Positions 24,837 through 34,661 of a stretch of 64,000 nucleotides of DNA are shown here, piece by piece. The notes under the pieces were generated by a model, which was not told the origin of the DNA, did no database searches, and saw nothing but the letters and a program-made list of their open reading frames with translations. The stretch is from Sphingobacterium sp. UBA7855. Its GTDB lineage: Bacteria > Bacteroidota > Bacteroidia > Sphingobacteriales > Sphingobacteriaceae. The stretch spans positions 62,001 through 126,000 of the forward strand of contig DLST01000020.1 in assembly GCA_002500745.1 (NCBI GenBank). The letters are read 5' to 3'. Position 1 is the first letter of the stretch. Every line of letters begins with the position of its first letter. Position numbers and translations under genes: made by a program.

Positions 24837-27416
24837 TTACTTCTTTACACGCATCACTTTATTGATGACTAACGGAGCTGTTAAAAGATCGATATCATGA
24901 CTGTATACAATATACTTTTGTATCCACAAAGGATCATATTTCTCTTTAAACTCCCTCAATCCACGTGTATTTTTAAAATATTTATGTTTGTTATAGAGAA
25001 AATGTATCGCTGTTCCTATTAGCCCTTTTTTACGCTCAAAACCTGAAAGCGGAGCAAGCCCCATGTTCAACATCTCATAGCCCTCTTCCTTGCAGTATGA
25101 TATAAAGCGGAGCAACAGCACGTCCATATTCCCGCCGGGCGCCGTATCAGTTTTCCTGATGAGGTCATAGGTGGCTTCTTTAGGCGTATAATCAGGGATA
25201 ATATTTAAAAACGACAAGATTGTACCATGCTCATCTTCCAACGTGATGACATCACTATTTCTTACTTTTGACTCCTCGAACATACCCTGGGAAAATACAC
25301 GCTCACTTCTTTTCATGTCGATGAGCCAACTGTCGGACACCAGGCGAAGTTTAGCAATCAACGCTTCAGATAAAGGAGCGCGATAACATTGCGTTTGATA
25401 ACCTTTGCGCTCTATCGTGTTAACGGCGTTTCTTAAGGACTTACGCTTCTTTCCTTGTAAGTTGAAATTGGTAACATCGACAATGGCTTCTTCACCAATA
25501 AGGAAATGCTTTTTTCCCAATGCTTGGTATAATCCTAGCTGCATTATATCTACCCTATAATAGGTGACTTTCAGCCCTTGTGTTCTGCAATACCGTTCAA
25601 AAGACTGTATTAATTCAAGCATAATATCTCGATTATTTGCGCAGACTGGACCCTCCAACACCACCGCAAAGCCAAAGGTTATTTTATAAGCAATAAATCC
25701 GGTTTTATTTGCATTGAAATAGAAACTTTTGTCACCGTAGGTCTTAAAATAATCTACTGGTGACCGGCCATACTTTTCAAGCAGCATCTGTGCCAGTTCT
25801 ACCTCCCTGCCTATCGGATCTTCCGCTTTGGTTACGGGTCTTAGTGCGAAATAAAACAGCATTGAAATACACACTGCTCCGAGCAAATTGAGTGAATATA
25901 TGAAGCTGTGTCCTAAAAGCGTATATGGATTGCCCGCTTGTGCATCAAGCAAAGCAAAGGCCTGTAATGTGGTCTTTATTAAACTAACGACCGTGGCATC
26001 CATGACAAAATGTGTACGATTAAGAAAATAAAATCCAAGTAGTCCATACATCAACGGACTTAGAATTAAAGCAATTGAAGCGTTATTTTTTATTGATGTA
26101 AATCTGGTTATGTTTGACACAAAATAGTGCTTATATGAGTATAATAAGATAACGATTACAACAAAGGCAGCTATCCCCTCGGTATATACATCACCGTCCA
26201 TAAAACTGCCTGTGCATAAAGCGACACAAATGATAAGTGAAAGATACCACGCTGCCCGCAGGCCACGAAACAAGAAGATAGCACAGACAATACAAACAAT
26301 CCCGATCAATAGAAAACTGACCGTGGAACTGAAAAATCCGCTTTCCAAAAAAATCACCATGATAGGCTCCTTTGCTGGAAGAAAAGCTGGTAAGAAGGCG
26401 GAAGCAATATTCAATAGCCCGGATACAAAGAGGAAAATAGCCGGTAACAAACGGACGAGAATATTATCTTTCTGAGCGAAAAAGCTCACGCCGCCGACCA
26501 ACAAGGGAATCCAAAATTCAAACAGTCGATAAAGCAGCGATATTGAGATAGCTTCCTGCTCTGTGTAACCAAAACGGCACAGTAAAACAACCATGGAAAT
26601 TTCCACAATACCTACTCCTTTCATAAAGGGTGAAAAACAGTAAAATAATGTCGCAACTGTATAAACGACGAGACAGGCCTCAACGGACGGTTCAAGATTT
26701 AGCGCACGAATGGACACATACAAATGAAATATCCCGATAAGCTCCACAACCAGAGCCCAAACCAAACTCAGGATCAATGGCTTCATGGTTAACTTTTTAC
26801 TGCTTATATCCTGATGAAAAGACTGAACCGAAGGGAAATACCTTGCAGTAAGCCTAAATACGGCCTTTTTTCTGTAAAAAGATACGATACCATATGTTAT
26901 CGCGATACAAAGGCCCAAAGAACCCGCTAAAAAGAGCAGAAAAGACTCACTGGCATTGTGGATTCCCCAAAAAAATAATACAAATAAGCTCAGTAATAAT
27001 AAGGAAAGTAGATTAACCAGGGTATAGATGACTGAAGCGAAATCCGTTGTTGAACGGGATATTTCCTCTTTTGCCGTATCATTCCTAAAAAGAGCAATCG
27101 AGGTGAATCCGCCTGCGGGAAGAAACACCCCCACAAAATTTCGCTTTAAAAATAGCTTTATGGCTATCGGTAGAGAAAGTTTATAGGATAGCGCTTTAAA
27201 ACTGGCGGTATAAACCAAGCCATGAACAACGATATAACCCAACGATAGTGCGGCTCCAGTGGCTAACCAAAGCGGAGCGGAATCTTGGATCAACTGACCG
27301 GCAGCGATGACTTCAGACCGCTGGTCAATAAAGAAAAACACACACCCCATCAATAAAATCAGACCGAGGAGGACTTTAAAGAACACTTTCCAATTTTCCA
27401 TGATTGATAGTTTCAT
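24837..27416 (-). CDS. mprF: MprF-like bifunctional phosphatidylglycerol aminoacyltransferase/flippase
   Basis: 859 residues. The N-terminal half has many TM helices in the LPG-flippase fold (LFLKRNFVGVFLPAGGFTSI, ALVVELIGIFHLYVSIRAL, SPFMKGVGIVEISMVVLLCR). From about 540 to the end is a DUF2156 synthase domain (GDKSFYFNANKTGFIAYKIT, YYRVDIMQLGLYQALGKKHF, RKSLRNAVNTIERKGYQ, EMLNMGLAPLSGFERKKG). MprF transfers an amino acid, usually Lys or Ala, from tRNA to phosphatidylglycerol and moves the product outward, lowering membrane negative charge. The amino acid here cannot be told. It lies in a run with a VirJ/AcvB-like gene, a DUF5686 gene and a PAP2-like gene. Confidence 0.9.
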   Translation of the reverse strand: MKLSIMENWKVFFKVLLGLILLMGCVFFFIDQRSEVIAAGQLIQDSAPLWLATGAALSLGYIVVHGLVYTASFKALSYKLSLPIAIKLFLKRNFVGVFLPAGGFTSIALFRNDTAKEEISRSTTDFASVIYTLVNLLSLLLLSLFVLFFWGIHNASESFLLFLAGSLGLCIAITYGIVSFYRKKAVFRLTARYFPSVQSFHQDISSKKLTMKPLILSLVWALVVELIGIFHLYVSIRALNLEPSVEACLVVYTVATLFYCFSPFMKGVGIVEISMVVLLCRFGYTEQEAISISLLYRLFEFWIPLLVGGVSFFAQKDNILVRLLPAIFLFVSGLLNIASAFLPAFLPAKEPIMVIFLESGFFSSTVSFLLIGIVCIVCAIFLFRGLRAAWYLSLIICVALCTGSFMDGDVYTEGIAAFVVIVILLYSYKHYFVSNITRFTSIKNNASIALILSPLMYGLLGFYFLNRTHFVMDATVVSLIKTTLQAFALLDAQAGNPYTLLGHSFIYSLNLLGAVCISMLFYFALRPVTKAEDPIGREVELAQMLLEKYGRSPVDYFKTYGDKSFYFNANKTGFIAYKITFGFAVVLEGPVCANNRDIMLELIQSFERYCRTQGLKVTYYRVDIMQLGLYQALGKKHFLIGEEAIVDVTNFNLQGKKRKSLRNAVNTIERKGYQTQCYRAPLSEALIAKLRLVSDSWLIDMKRSERVFSQGMFEESKVRNSDVITLEDEHGTILSFLNIIPDYTPKEATYDLIRKTDTAPGGNMDVLLLRFISYCKEEGYEMLNMGLAPLSGFERKKGLIGTAIHFLYNKHKYFKNTRGLREFKEKYDPLWIQKYIVYSHDIDLLTAPLVINKVMRVKK

Positions 27417-27433
27417 AACTGAATGAGAATAGT

Positions 27434-29947
27434 TTAAAAATCAATTCCAATTTTTGCCCGGATGCCCCACTTAGAAACCATTGGATTGTCCAGGTAGGTA
27501 AAACGTTTCACGACATCAATACGCAGTATCTTAAAAATGTTACCCAGCCCTACACTTCCCTCCACATACGGTCCCCTGTTTAATTTAAATAACGAAGGCT
27601 TATAACCGGGGCTGGGATTGAAGGTCTCAAATTCCTCATTATTCATCCTATTTTCAGGATTTACATGTCCATATAGTACTTTTAAAGAAAACCACTCCCT
27701 TAAATCCAATTTTTTCAATAGGGGCACCTTGTTAAGGATAAAACCATTAAATCCATGCTGAAACTGCAGGGAGCTATAGCGGTCACTCATAAACTCCAAT
27801 GTATTCATCAAGTTGAAGGAGTTGGCTTGGTAGGCATAAGTCTGATTGGCACGATGAATCATCATCAACGGATAAGGTACTTTTCCAAATTGAATGCCGC
27901 TTTCAAAAACGACGTCCGAAAATCCCAGCTGCGACATAAAGATTCTTTTATTGGCAGCAAAAATGAAGCGCTGATAATCATACTGTCCCCCGATCAATCC
28001 TTTGATCCCAACTTCTCCGGATAGAGACAAAATAGGTTTCCCTGTATTTATTATTCGACGATAACGCTTGCCTTGATAAATCTTCTCGCCCGGTGCCCAG
28101 CGGAATACTCCGGTGAGTGCCACCGTGCTGATGTTGTCCATACGGCTTTCATTAGTATTGAATGGAAAAATCAGTCTGCCCCCTGGAGTTAACGTTTCTT
28201 TTTTAAACCCGAGCTTAAACGATATGTGACTGTCAAATTCATGATGTAGCTCGACCTGGGTTTTGTTAAAATAGATCATCCGGTCATTATGACCGCGTCT
28301 AAAAGAGAGTAGAAAATTATCGTTGTCCAAAAAATTGAGCTCTTGTCCCGGCACACGGATATCGCGGGTAGTCCTGACAGCGATTGAACTCACGGGATAT
28401 TTATATACCGACTCGCCATTGAGCGAGTAAATAGCTCCCAGATTATATTTGAATTTCTGATCTTTAGAGCCATATGCCCCATAGCCTTCAAGTACCAGCC
28501 GTTTACTGAACTCATCGGTCGTATTTCCCCCGAATTTGAAACGGCTTCCCTCAACAGGATTAAAACTATAAAACGAAGGTATGGGTCCTATTTCAAACAG
28601 ACCTTTCCCAATATAACCAGAGGTAATAATAGCACCTACCGACATTAACTTGCGGAATGACCTTGAGTTCTTTAAACTGTCAATGTTGCGAAACGCATTG
28701 CTTTCAAGGGTGCTCAACTTTTCAGGGCGCATAAGGTCCCAGTTCATTTTCGAATCATTTTTTCCCGCGGTCGACTCACTATTGTCCGAAGGTGGTAATG
28801 CAAGCTGTGCTTGCTCGCCTAGCGTTCTGATCAATACTTTCTCTCCAAATAGGTTCATCCCTTTTTGAAATAAGCCGAGGTCAATCTTAGTCACGCTCCT
28901 ATTCAGGAAATACTTGCTGTCCTCATTTTTACTGTAGTCAAAGTACATTTGCAGGCTTTTCACCCAGTTGATGTTGGTCTCATCACTCAGGCTAAGCTCT
29001 GCTTTGCGCAGTGCATAGCTGCCATCTAGATCAACATAGAGAAATCCTGAAAATAGTGCATCCTGAGGATTGCGTGGAACGAATCGGATTTTTAATTGCC
29101 TAGGCGATGTTTCGCTGATCGTATCCATTCTATAATATTTATAGAAAGAAGGTCCCAGGGTGGCGATCGGACTTAAGAAACGTCTGTTACCAATGGCCAC
29201 ATCATTCTCATATACATCGCTCAATCCGTAGATCTTATTTAAGTATTCGTCTATTCCGTCCTCATCGATAAACTGATCTACCCGCGATTGATTCTCAGCT
29301 CTTAACGTATACAACGAACCCTGACTATTGGATATCGTTCTAGCTCCAAGCTTTTCATTCATGTAAATCGGTATAAGCGACCGTCCCGGTAACTTTACTG
29401 TATCAAGCCCAGCTTTAAGAAAAGTGAACTTTCTCAGTAGACGGGAGTCGGCAGTTTTCTCATTGAGAATTCCCAATGACATTGAAAGTTTCTCATATTC
29501 TGAAAAAACTTGATCCGCACCTTTCAGCGCATTGTTTTCGTCACGTTTTTCGATTACTTTTCGGATAATGTCGACGGTTGGATTGTTCTTATTTCTATAC
29601 CGCTTTTTCGGCGCGTTGATAACTATCTCGTCCAGATTTTGACTGTATTCTGAAAGTATGATCGTTATGGATTTCCCTGGAGTAAGCTGTGAAACAGGCA
29701 TGATCCGACTTGTGTAACCAACAGAGCTAATGGATAATGTTCCTGTTAAGGCGGAAATCTGCAGATGAAAATTACCCGATTGATCGGTACTGCTTGCAAT
29801 GCCACTTTGCATATGTTTCACGGTAACACCTCTTATTGCTAGACCGCTGCTGGCATCTACAACTTTTCCGGTTATGAGTTCCTGAGCAGACAAGGATGAA
29901 ATAGCAAATAAAAAAAGGAAAACGAGGTAGTTGCGCATAAAATTCAT
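27434..29947 (-). CDS. DUF5686/CarboxypepD_reg-like outer-membrane protein
   Basis: About 837 residues from the ATG at 29947 (MNFMRNYLVFLFLFAISSLS), or MRN three codons later. Signal peptide, then a CarboxypepD_reg-like domain (LITGKVVDASSGLAIRGVTV), then the DUF5686 core with NPTVDIIRKVIEKRDENNAL and a probable C-terminal barrel (LDREW/KVLYGHVNPENR, ending WGIRAKIGIDF). This family is widespread and uncharacterised in Bacteroidota. It lies between the VirJ/AcvB-like gene (42 bp) and the mprF-like gene (17 bp), suggesting a role in the envelope for the same system. Confidence 0.87.
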   Translation of the reverse strand: MNFMRNYLVFLFLFAISSLSAQELITGKVVDASSGLAIRGVTVKHMQSGIASSTDQSGNFHLQISALTGTLSISSVGYTSRIMPVSQLTPGKSITIILSEYSQNLDEIVINAPKKRYRNKNNPTVDIIRKVIEKRDENNALKGADQVFSEYEKLSMSLGILNEKTADSRLLRKFTFLKAGLDTVKLPGRSLIPIYMNEKLGARTISNSQGSLYTLRAENQSRVDQFIDEDGIDEYLNKIYGLSDVYENDVAIGNRRFLSPIATLGPSFYKYYRMDTISETSPRQLKIRFVPRNPQDALFSGFLYVDLDGSYALRKAELSLSDETNINWVKSLQMYFDYSKNEDSKYFLNRSVTKIDLGLFQKGMNLFGEKVLIRTLGEQAQLALPPSDNSESTAGKNDSKMNWDLMRPEKLSTLESNAFRNIDSLKNSRSFRKLMSVGAIITSGYIGKGLFEIGPIPSFYSFNPVEGSRFKFGGNTTDEFSKRLVLEGYGAYGSKDQKFKYNLGAIYSLNGESVYKYPVSSIAVRTTRDIRVPGQELNFLDNDNFLLSFRRGHNDRMIYFNKTQVELHHEFDSHISFKLGFKKETLTPGGRLIFPFNTNESRMDNISTVALTGVFRWAPGEKIYQGKRYRRIINTGKPILSLSGEVGIKGLIGGQYDYQRFIFAANKRIFMSQLGFSDVVFESGIQFGKVPYPLMMIHRANQTYAYQANSFNLMNTLEFMSDRYSSLQFQHGFNGFILNKVPLLKKLDLREWFSLKVLYGHVNPENRMNNEEFETFNPSPGYKPSLFKLNRGPYVEGSVGLGNIFKILRIDVVKRFTYLDNPMVSKWGIRAKIGIDF

Positions 29948-29989
29948 TAAAATGTTTTTATTTTTTAATAATCTTTTGGTTTGCAAGCT

Positions 29990-30676
29990 TTATTTAGTGA
30001 GCTTGATTGCCTGGTAAATTGCTTGAAAATTTCTGTTGTAATTATGAGGTCCGTCTAACCGGGCTACGGATAATCCCGATTTTTGAAACAAGGATGCTAA
30101 TTCCTCCTCCCCTTCTTTACAAAATATATAAGTGGAAGCAATAGATCTCAATTTGAGCGCTTCGGGAAGAACCTCATACTCATTTGGCTTCTGTTTGAAA
30201 TTAAGCATGGTGGATAATGTCACTTCCAAACTTGCATATCTATCTGGAGAAAGAAAGGTGGCATGCCTGATTTTTTTCTGCAGAGCAGCCGAGAAGTGAT
30301 GTATTATAAACGGAAGGATTGCCGCAGAAAAAGAGTGGCCGATGATATAGATATTATCACATTTAGACTTTTCTAGATACAGGTGAATATATCTTTCAAA
30401 ATCTTGGCTTGCTTCTTTCGGTGTCTTCTTTTTCCAAAAATATTTTTTTGAATCGAGGATCAACCTATCGAAACCTTCTCGCTCAAAATAGCGCAATAAG
30501 CTCTTGCTAAAATTGTTATATCCACCATCGCCAGTGATAAAAACAACCAGCGTCTTTTCAATCGTGTTCCCTTTTATTTCAGGGATGACATAATTTGGAA
30601 TCTGAGCATACACCAATTGAGGGCTTACAAAGCTGAAAAGCATGATTGCCAAAAGGAATTTAATATTTAAGAGCAT
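29990..30676 (-). CDS. VirJ/AcvB-domain serine hydrolase, exported
   Basis: 228 residues with a signal peptide (MLLNIKFLLAIMLFSFVSPQ) ending near VYAQ. The alpha/beta hydrolase core shows VVFITGDGGYNNFSKSLLRY (the GDGG motif of VirJ/AcvB), the nucleophile elbow IIGHSFSAAILPF and a late His in RLDGPHNYNRN. In Agrobacterium, AcvB hydrolyses lysyl-phosphatidylglycerol, and the rhizobial homologue AtvA is encoded next to the LPG synthase LpiA. The same pairing occurs here with an mprF-like gene two genes downstream, so hydrolysis of aminoacylated lipid in the periplasm is a good hypothesis. Probable first gene of the operon. Confidence 0.82.
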   Translation of the reverse strand: MLLNIKFLLAIMLFSFVSPQLVYAQIPNYVIPEIKGNTIEKTLVVFITGDGGYNNFSKSLLRYFEREGFDRLILDSKKYFWKKKTPKEASQDFERYIHLYLEKSKCDNIYIIGHSFSAAILPFIIHHFSAALQKKIRHATFLSPDRYASLEVTLSTMLNFKQKPNEYEVLPEALKLRSIASTYIFCKEGEEELASLFQKSGLSVARLDGPHNYNRNFQAIYQAIKLTK

Positions 30677-31046
30677 TGTTGTTAGTCTGATATAACTTAT
30701 TTGTATTTCCCTGTTATTTTCAGGTACAAATCAATTATAAAACCAATGGACTAAGAAAAATAAATGACAAACGGACAACTATAAATGATGAAGTGTTCTT
30801 GTCAGAAAATGCTCGGACAAATCCCAAATCGTTTAGGTAAAAGATTGATTCCCGATAATTAGTTAATTTATCTGATACGCAATATAAAACTGGAACCACG
30901 AGGGATGCTACAGTTAATTCTACAACAAAGAATTTCTAAAAATGAGAAAGGACGGTTTACCGCGGTAAATCGATCTCTGCAAAGGTGAGATTTTAATAAA
31001 TAATCTTTATGAAACAAGCAATAAGAAAGCGAATTATAGTAGAATT
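30677..31046. other. Intergenic region with a perfect 14-bp palindrome
   Basis: No credible gene in this 370-bp gap between the end of the PAS kinase gene and the VirJ-like gene start. It contains TTTACCGCGGTAAA at 30956-30969, a perfect palindrome with a G+C-rich centre in an A/T-rich region, as regulator sites often are. It is 280 bp upstream of the VirJ-like start, so its target is unclear. The promoter of the lipid operon should lie here; I could not place it firmly. Confidence 0.5.
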
Positions 31047-33044
31047 CTAATCAGATAACTTGCCGTTTGGTAGAATAAACCAAAATGTACTACCCTCATT
31101 GAGAACACTCTCTGCTCCTATCAGTCCATCATGTTTTCTGATAATTTCGGAACAGATGTACAGACCAAGTCCCAATCCAGAATATTCTTTACCGGAATGA
31201 CTGACCCTATAATATCTGTCAAATAATTTAGGCAGGGCTTCTTCCTCGATGCCAATGCCAAAATCGCGGACAGATACTTTTACCGATTGATTTTCTAATA
31301 CCTCGACATTTAGATGAATTTCTTTCGACAATGGCGCATACTTTATAGCGTTATTGACAAAATTGATAACAACCTGATCGATCCTATGCTCATCAGCATA
31401 TACAGTCGCAGTTTGATTTCCCGAAACAACAAGTTGATATTCTTTCTCAAAGCAAATATGGTCACATGTATGCTGAAGAAGATCAAACATATTAAACCAA
31501 TCTTTCTTAATTTCAAGCTGTCCCTCAGTAAGGCGGCGTATTTGCAATAGTTCAGCAACCAAATCGTTCATCTTCTCCACGCTCCTTAAGGATTGATTGA
31601 TCATTTTTGAATGAAGATTACTATTGGGCTTATCCTTTAAAAGTTCAAGATACTGTAGGGAAGCTTTTAAAACCGTTATTGGCGTTCTTAACTCGTGGCT
31701 CACAATACTTAAAAAATCATCTTTCTGCTGCTCAAAAAGTTTACGATCGGTAACATCTAATGTCATGCCTACCATCCGATCTGCAACGCCAAAATCATTG
31801 TAACGAGGACGTCCATGGGCCTGAATCCAATGTGTGGAGCCGTCGCGCCATCTGACAGGATACTCGGTGCTATAAATTCCATTGGTACGAATCGCCTCGT
31901 GCACCAGTTCTTTTACCTGCTCACGATATTCCGGATACATTGCCTCAAAAAGATCTGCATAACAAAAATCCTCTTCTGGCATAAATCCATAGTTCATCTT
32001 AAATCGATCCGTGCTCTCCATCTTTCCAGTTGCTAGCTCCACCTCGGTAGAACCTAATCTGCTAGCATCCATGGCGATTTCCAGTCGAGTATTTATTTCA
32101 TTGATTGCTTTTCGACTATTTACCTGTTCTGTAACGTCTGTCGCCACAATAAGAATAAGCTTCTCCTCCTTTGATAGTCCATTCGTAGGCTGGTAAACGA
32201 AATTAAGATAGCGTTCTAGCGTTTCTCCATCGACGGTAAGTAGGGCCTTAAGCTCTTTTCCGTAAAAAGGTTCATCGGTTTCATACACATTTTTTAAAAT
32301 ATCAAGGAATTGCTGATCTCTCAGTTCAGGCAAGGCGTCAGCAAGCCGCATCCCCAATACAGAGCGATCTTTACCCCAAATGTCAAGAACATGCTGATTA
32401 ACCACATCCACAACGAAATCAGGACCTTTTAAAGTAGCCATGGCAACAGGAGACTGCTCGATCATAATTCGGAAAAGCTGCTGCTGCTCATGCAACAAAG
32501 AAATTAGTTTATGAAGATTGTCTTCTGAAGTAATGAGTTCCTCGTTTTTAGATAGAAGATCTGCATTTATTACTTTAAACTCCTCATTTATGGCCAAAAG
32601 CTTTTCGTTAAGATTGTTTTCCACAAGTGACTTTTCCCCTGCAAGTCTTAACGCTTCCATACGTTCGGAAACTTCTGAAGCAGTATGAAGGATATACGCT
32701 ATGCAGCCGTCTTCATCTAAAATAGCTTTGTATTCAAAATCAAAGAAAAACTCTTGGAGATCACCATCTTTTTGAAGAAACGCCGAACAGTTTTTTGCGA
32801 TGTAAGTTTCACCAGAATACCATACTTCTTTGAGAATATCAACAAAAGGCTGTCCTTTAAGTTCAGGAACGGCATCCTGCAGGTTTTTACCAACAATGGA
32901 TCTGTCTTTTCCCCAAAAATTAAGCATTGCTAAGTTGGCCGTTAATATTTTTATGTCTTCTCCCTGATAGACTGCCGTAGCATTTGGTGAGTGAAAAAGT
33001 ATACTGAGCAATGACTCAGGATCAATGTTTTTGGGAGAATTCAT
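31047..33044 (-). CDS. Multi-PAS sensor histidine kinase
   Basis: 665 residues without signal peptide or TM helices, so cytoplasmic. Two related PAS-like domains (about 10-130 and 195-305; LNFWGKDRSIVGKNLQDAVP and LDIWGKDRSVLGMRLADALP) flank a coiled coil, a third PAS (about 320-435) ends with WIQAHGRPRYNDFGVADRMV, then HisKA with SHELRTPITVLKASL and HATPase (NFVNNAIKYAP, DFGIGIEEEALPKLFDRYYR, GLGLGLYICSEI). It is a close paralogue of the kinase at 34662, with the alcohol dehydrogenase gene between them. The partner may be the single-domain receiver at 36670. The sensed signal is unknown. Confidence 0.92.
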   Translation of the reverse strand: MNSPKNIDPESLLSILFHSPNATAVYQGEDIKILTANLAMLNFWGKDRSIVGKNLQDAVPELKGQPFVDILKEVWYSGETYIAKNCSAFLQKDGDLQEFFFDFEYKAILDEDGCIAYILHTASEVSERMEALRLAGEKSLVENNLNEKLLAINEEFKVINADLLSKNEELITSEDNLHKLISLLHEQQQLFRIMIEQSPVAMATLKGPDFVVDVVNQHVLDIWGKDRSVLGMRLADALPELRDQQFLDILKNVYETDEPFYGKELKALLTVDGETLERYLNFVYQPTNGLSKEEKLILIVATDVTEQVNSRKAINEINTRLEIAMDASRLGSTEVELATGKMESTDRFKMNYGFMPEEDFCYADLFEAMYPEYREQVKELVHEAIRTNGIYSTEYPVRWRDGSTHWIQAHGRPRYNDFGVADRMVGMTLDVTDRKLFEQQKDDFLSIVSHELRTPITVLKASLQYLELLKDKPNSNLHSKMINQSLRSVEKMNDLVAELLQIRRLTEGQLEIKKDWFNMFDLLQHTCDHICFEKEYQLVVSGNQTATVYADEHRIDQVVINFVNNAIKYAPLSKEIHLNVEVLENQSVKVSVRDFGIGIEEEALPKLFDRYYRVSHSGKEYSGLGLGLYICSEIIRKHDGLIGAESVLNEGSTFWFILPNGKLSD

Positions 33045-33169
33045 GCGATAAGATCAATAAGACAAATGTAATCAATTTATTTGCTATAAACCGATAACAC
33101 GTTAAATAGTTCTAGTCCTATTAACTTTGACCCATAAATAACTGATCTAATGGACCTAAATATTCAACA

Positions 33170-33204
33170 TGAAAGTCAGCAACATTTATTGCTGCTGACT
33201 TTTA
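33170..33204 (-). terminator. Stem-loop terminator after the alcohol dehydrogenase gene
   Basis: AAAGTCAGCA (33172-33181) pairs with TGCTGACTTT (33193-33202) over an 11-nt loop, just 12 bp past the end of the dehydrogenase gene on the minus strand. The T run after the stem is weak. Confidence 0.55.
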
Positions 33205-33216
33205 CATTATTTTTGA

Positions 33217-34326
33217 TTAAGCTTCGTACTGACCTATAAGAATTACTGGTTTAATGGCCTTTCCCGATTCGGAATCTTCTATAGCTTGATTAATATCTTC
33301 AAATCTATATTTCTTAATTAATTTATCAAACGGGAACTGCCCATTCAGATACATCTGCACCATCTCAGGGATAAATTCGGTTGGGACACTATCTCCCTCC
33401 ACAATACCAATTAACTTAATTCCTTTAAGTACATATGCGTTCATTTCAACTTCAAGGGGCTTAGTAGCTACACCAACAATACCCATTTGTCCTAAGGACT
33501 TCAAACTCGATAGGGTATTATTAATAACATCATTACGACCCGTGGTGTCAAAACCAAAGTCAAATCCCTTTGGTGAAATTTTTTGTAAACTTTCTACTAC
33601 ATTCTCATTGCGGCTATTAATTGTATGGGTTGCACCTAGTTCCAACGCAAAATCTAGACGTTCTTGATTGATATCGACTAATACAATCTGCGCAGCCGAA
33701 CATGCTTTTGCTGCCAACAAAGCAGCCAGTCCCACAGCACCGGCTCCAGAGATAACAATTGTTTTTCCTGGAGACACTTTCAACGAGTTGATGATTGCTC
33801 CTGCCCCAGTCTGAATACCACAACCTAACGGGCCCAATAACTCTAACGGCGCTTTTTCAGAAACTTTTATAGTGTTTCTTTTATTTGCTATCGCATAGGT
33901 GGCAAAGGATGACTGAGAAAAGAAATTATCGAAAACAGCTTGCTCTTTGCGATGGTGACTATGAGAGCCATCCATACGTGATCCCCCAAAATTCAAAGCT
34001 GGGAAATTTTCGCAGTAAGTGGGTTTACCATGCTGACAAGTGTAGCATTCCCCACAGAAACCGAAGGTTAACACGACATGATCTCCCACTTTAAGGTTTG
34101 TAACCCCATCTCCTACTTTCTCGATAACTCCAGCCCCCTCATGTCCCAATACGATAGGAAAAGGTGTATCGCCGGTCTGCTGGTCTCGGGCAGCCATATC
34201 AGTATGACAAGTTCCCGTTGCTACAATTCGTACTAATACCTCATCTTGTCGAGGTTCTTCTAAGGTTATTTTTTCCAATTCGAATTTTCCACCTTTTTCT
34301 TTTACTAATGCGGCTGTAATTTCCAT
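33217..34326 (-). CDS. Zinc-dependent NAD(P) alcohol dehydrogenase, aryl/benzyl-alcohol type
   Basis: 369 residues, medium-chain dehydrogenase. Catalytic Zn ligands: Cys in GTCHTDMAARD and His in GHEGAGVIE. Structural Zn cysteines: FGFCGECYTCQHGKPTYC. Rossmann motif ISGAGAVGLAALLAAKA near 190-205. The length and the PLGCGIQTGAGAI segment fit the class III/benzyl-alcohol dehydrogenase group, which interconverts alcohols and aldehydes. A perfect FNR/Crp-type box lies 52 bp before the start. Near an aldehyde dehydrogenase and a DJ-1-type protein, it suggests alcohol or aldehyde handling under oxygen or redox control. Confidence 0.92.
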   Translation of the reverse strand: MEITAALVKEKGGKFELEKITLEEPRQDEVLVRIVATGTCHTDMAARDQQTGDTPFPIVLGHEGAGVIEKVGDGVTNLKVGDHVVLTFGFCGECYTCQHGKPTYCENFPALNFGGSRMDGSHSHHRKEQAVFDNFFSQSSFATYAIANKRNTIKVSEKAPLELLGPLGCGIQTGAGAIINSLKVSPGKTIVISGAGAVGLAALLAAKACSAAQIVLVDINQERLDFALELGATHTINSRNENVVESLQKISPKGFDFGFDTTGRNDVINNTLSSLKSLGQMGIVGVATKPLEVEMNAYVLKGIKLIGIVEGDSVPTEFIPEMVQMYLNGQFPFDKLIKKYRFEDINQAIEDSESGKAIKPVILIGQYEA

Positions 34327-34377
34327 TGTATTATCTTTTTGTTAGATTGAAATTAGCACTTTATAAGATTTTTTTTT

Positions 34378-34391
34378 TTGATGTAGATCAA
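34378..34391. promoter_or_regulatory. Crp/FNR-type binding site
   Basis: TTGATGTAGATCAA is an exact match to TTGAT-N4-ATCAA, the consensus for FNR-like Crp-family regulators, located 52 bp upstream of the alcohol dehydrogenase start and about 270 bp from the kinase start on the other strand. A weaker related site (ATCATCTAGATCAA) lies upstream of the DJ-1-like gene near 39560-39574. Confidence 0.6.
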
Positions 34392-34661
34392 GAAAAATGC
34401 GATCTGATCTATCGTTGTATTTAGGATGCAACTGGAAGCAATTAAAATTAACGTGATATTGTCCCTCTATTAGTCAATCAGTCGTCTTACGTGCAAATAA
34501 TAAAAACTTTATACCTATGAAAGAATTTGCATTAATTTTTAGATTAAAGGAAATTGCAGACTTCAAACCTTCTCCTGAACAAATGCATGAGAAAACATAT
34601 AGCGCATTTTAGTACAATTATTCATAAATATAAATTATCTTTTCCATACTTTTGCTGGTGT

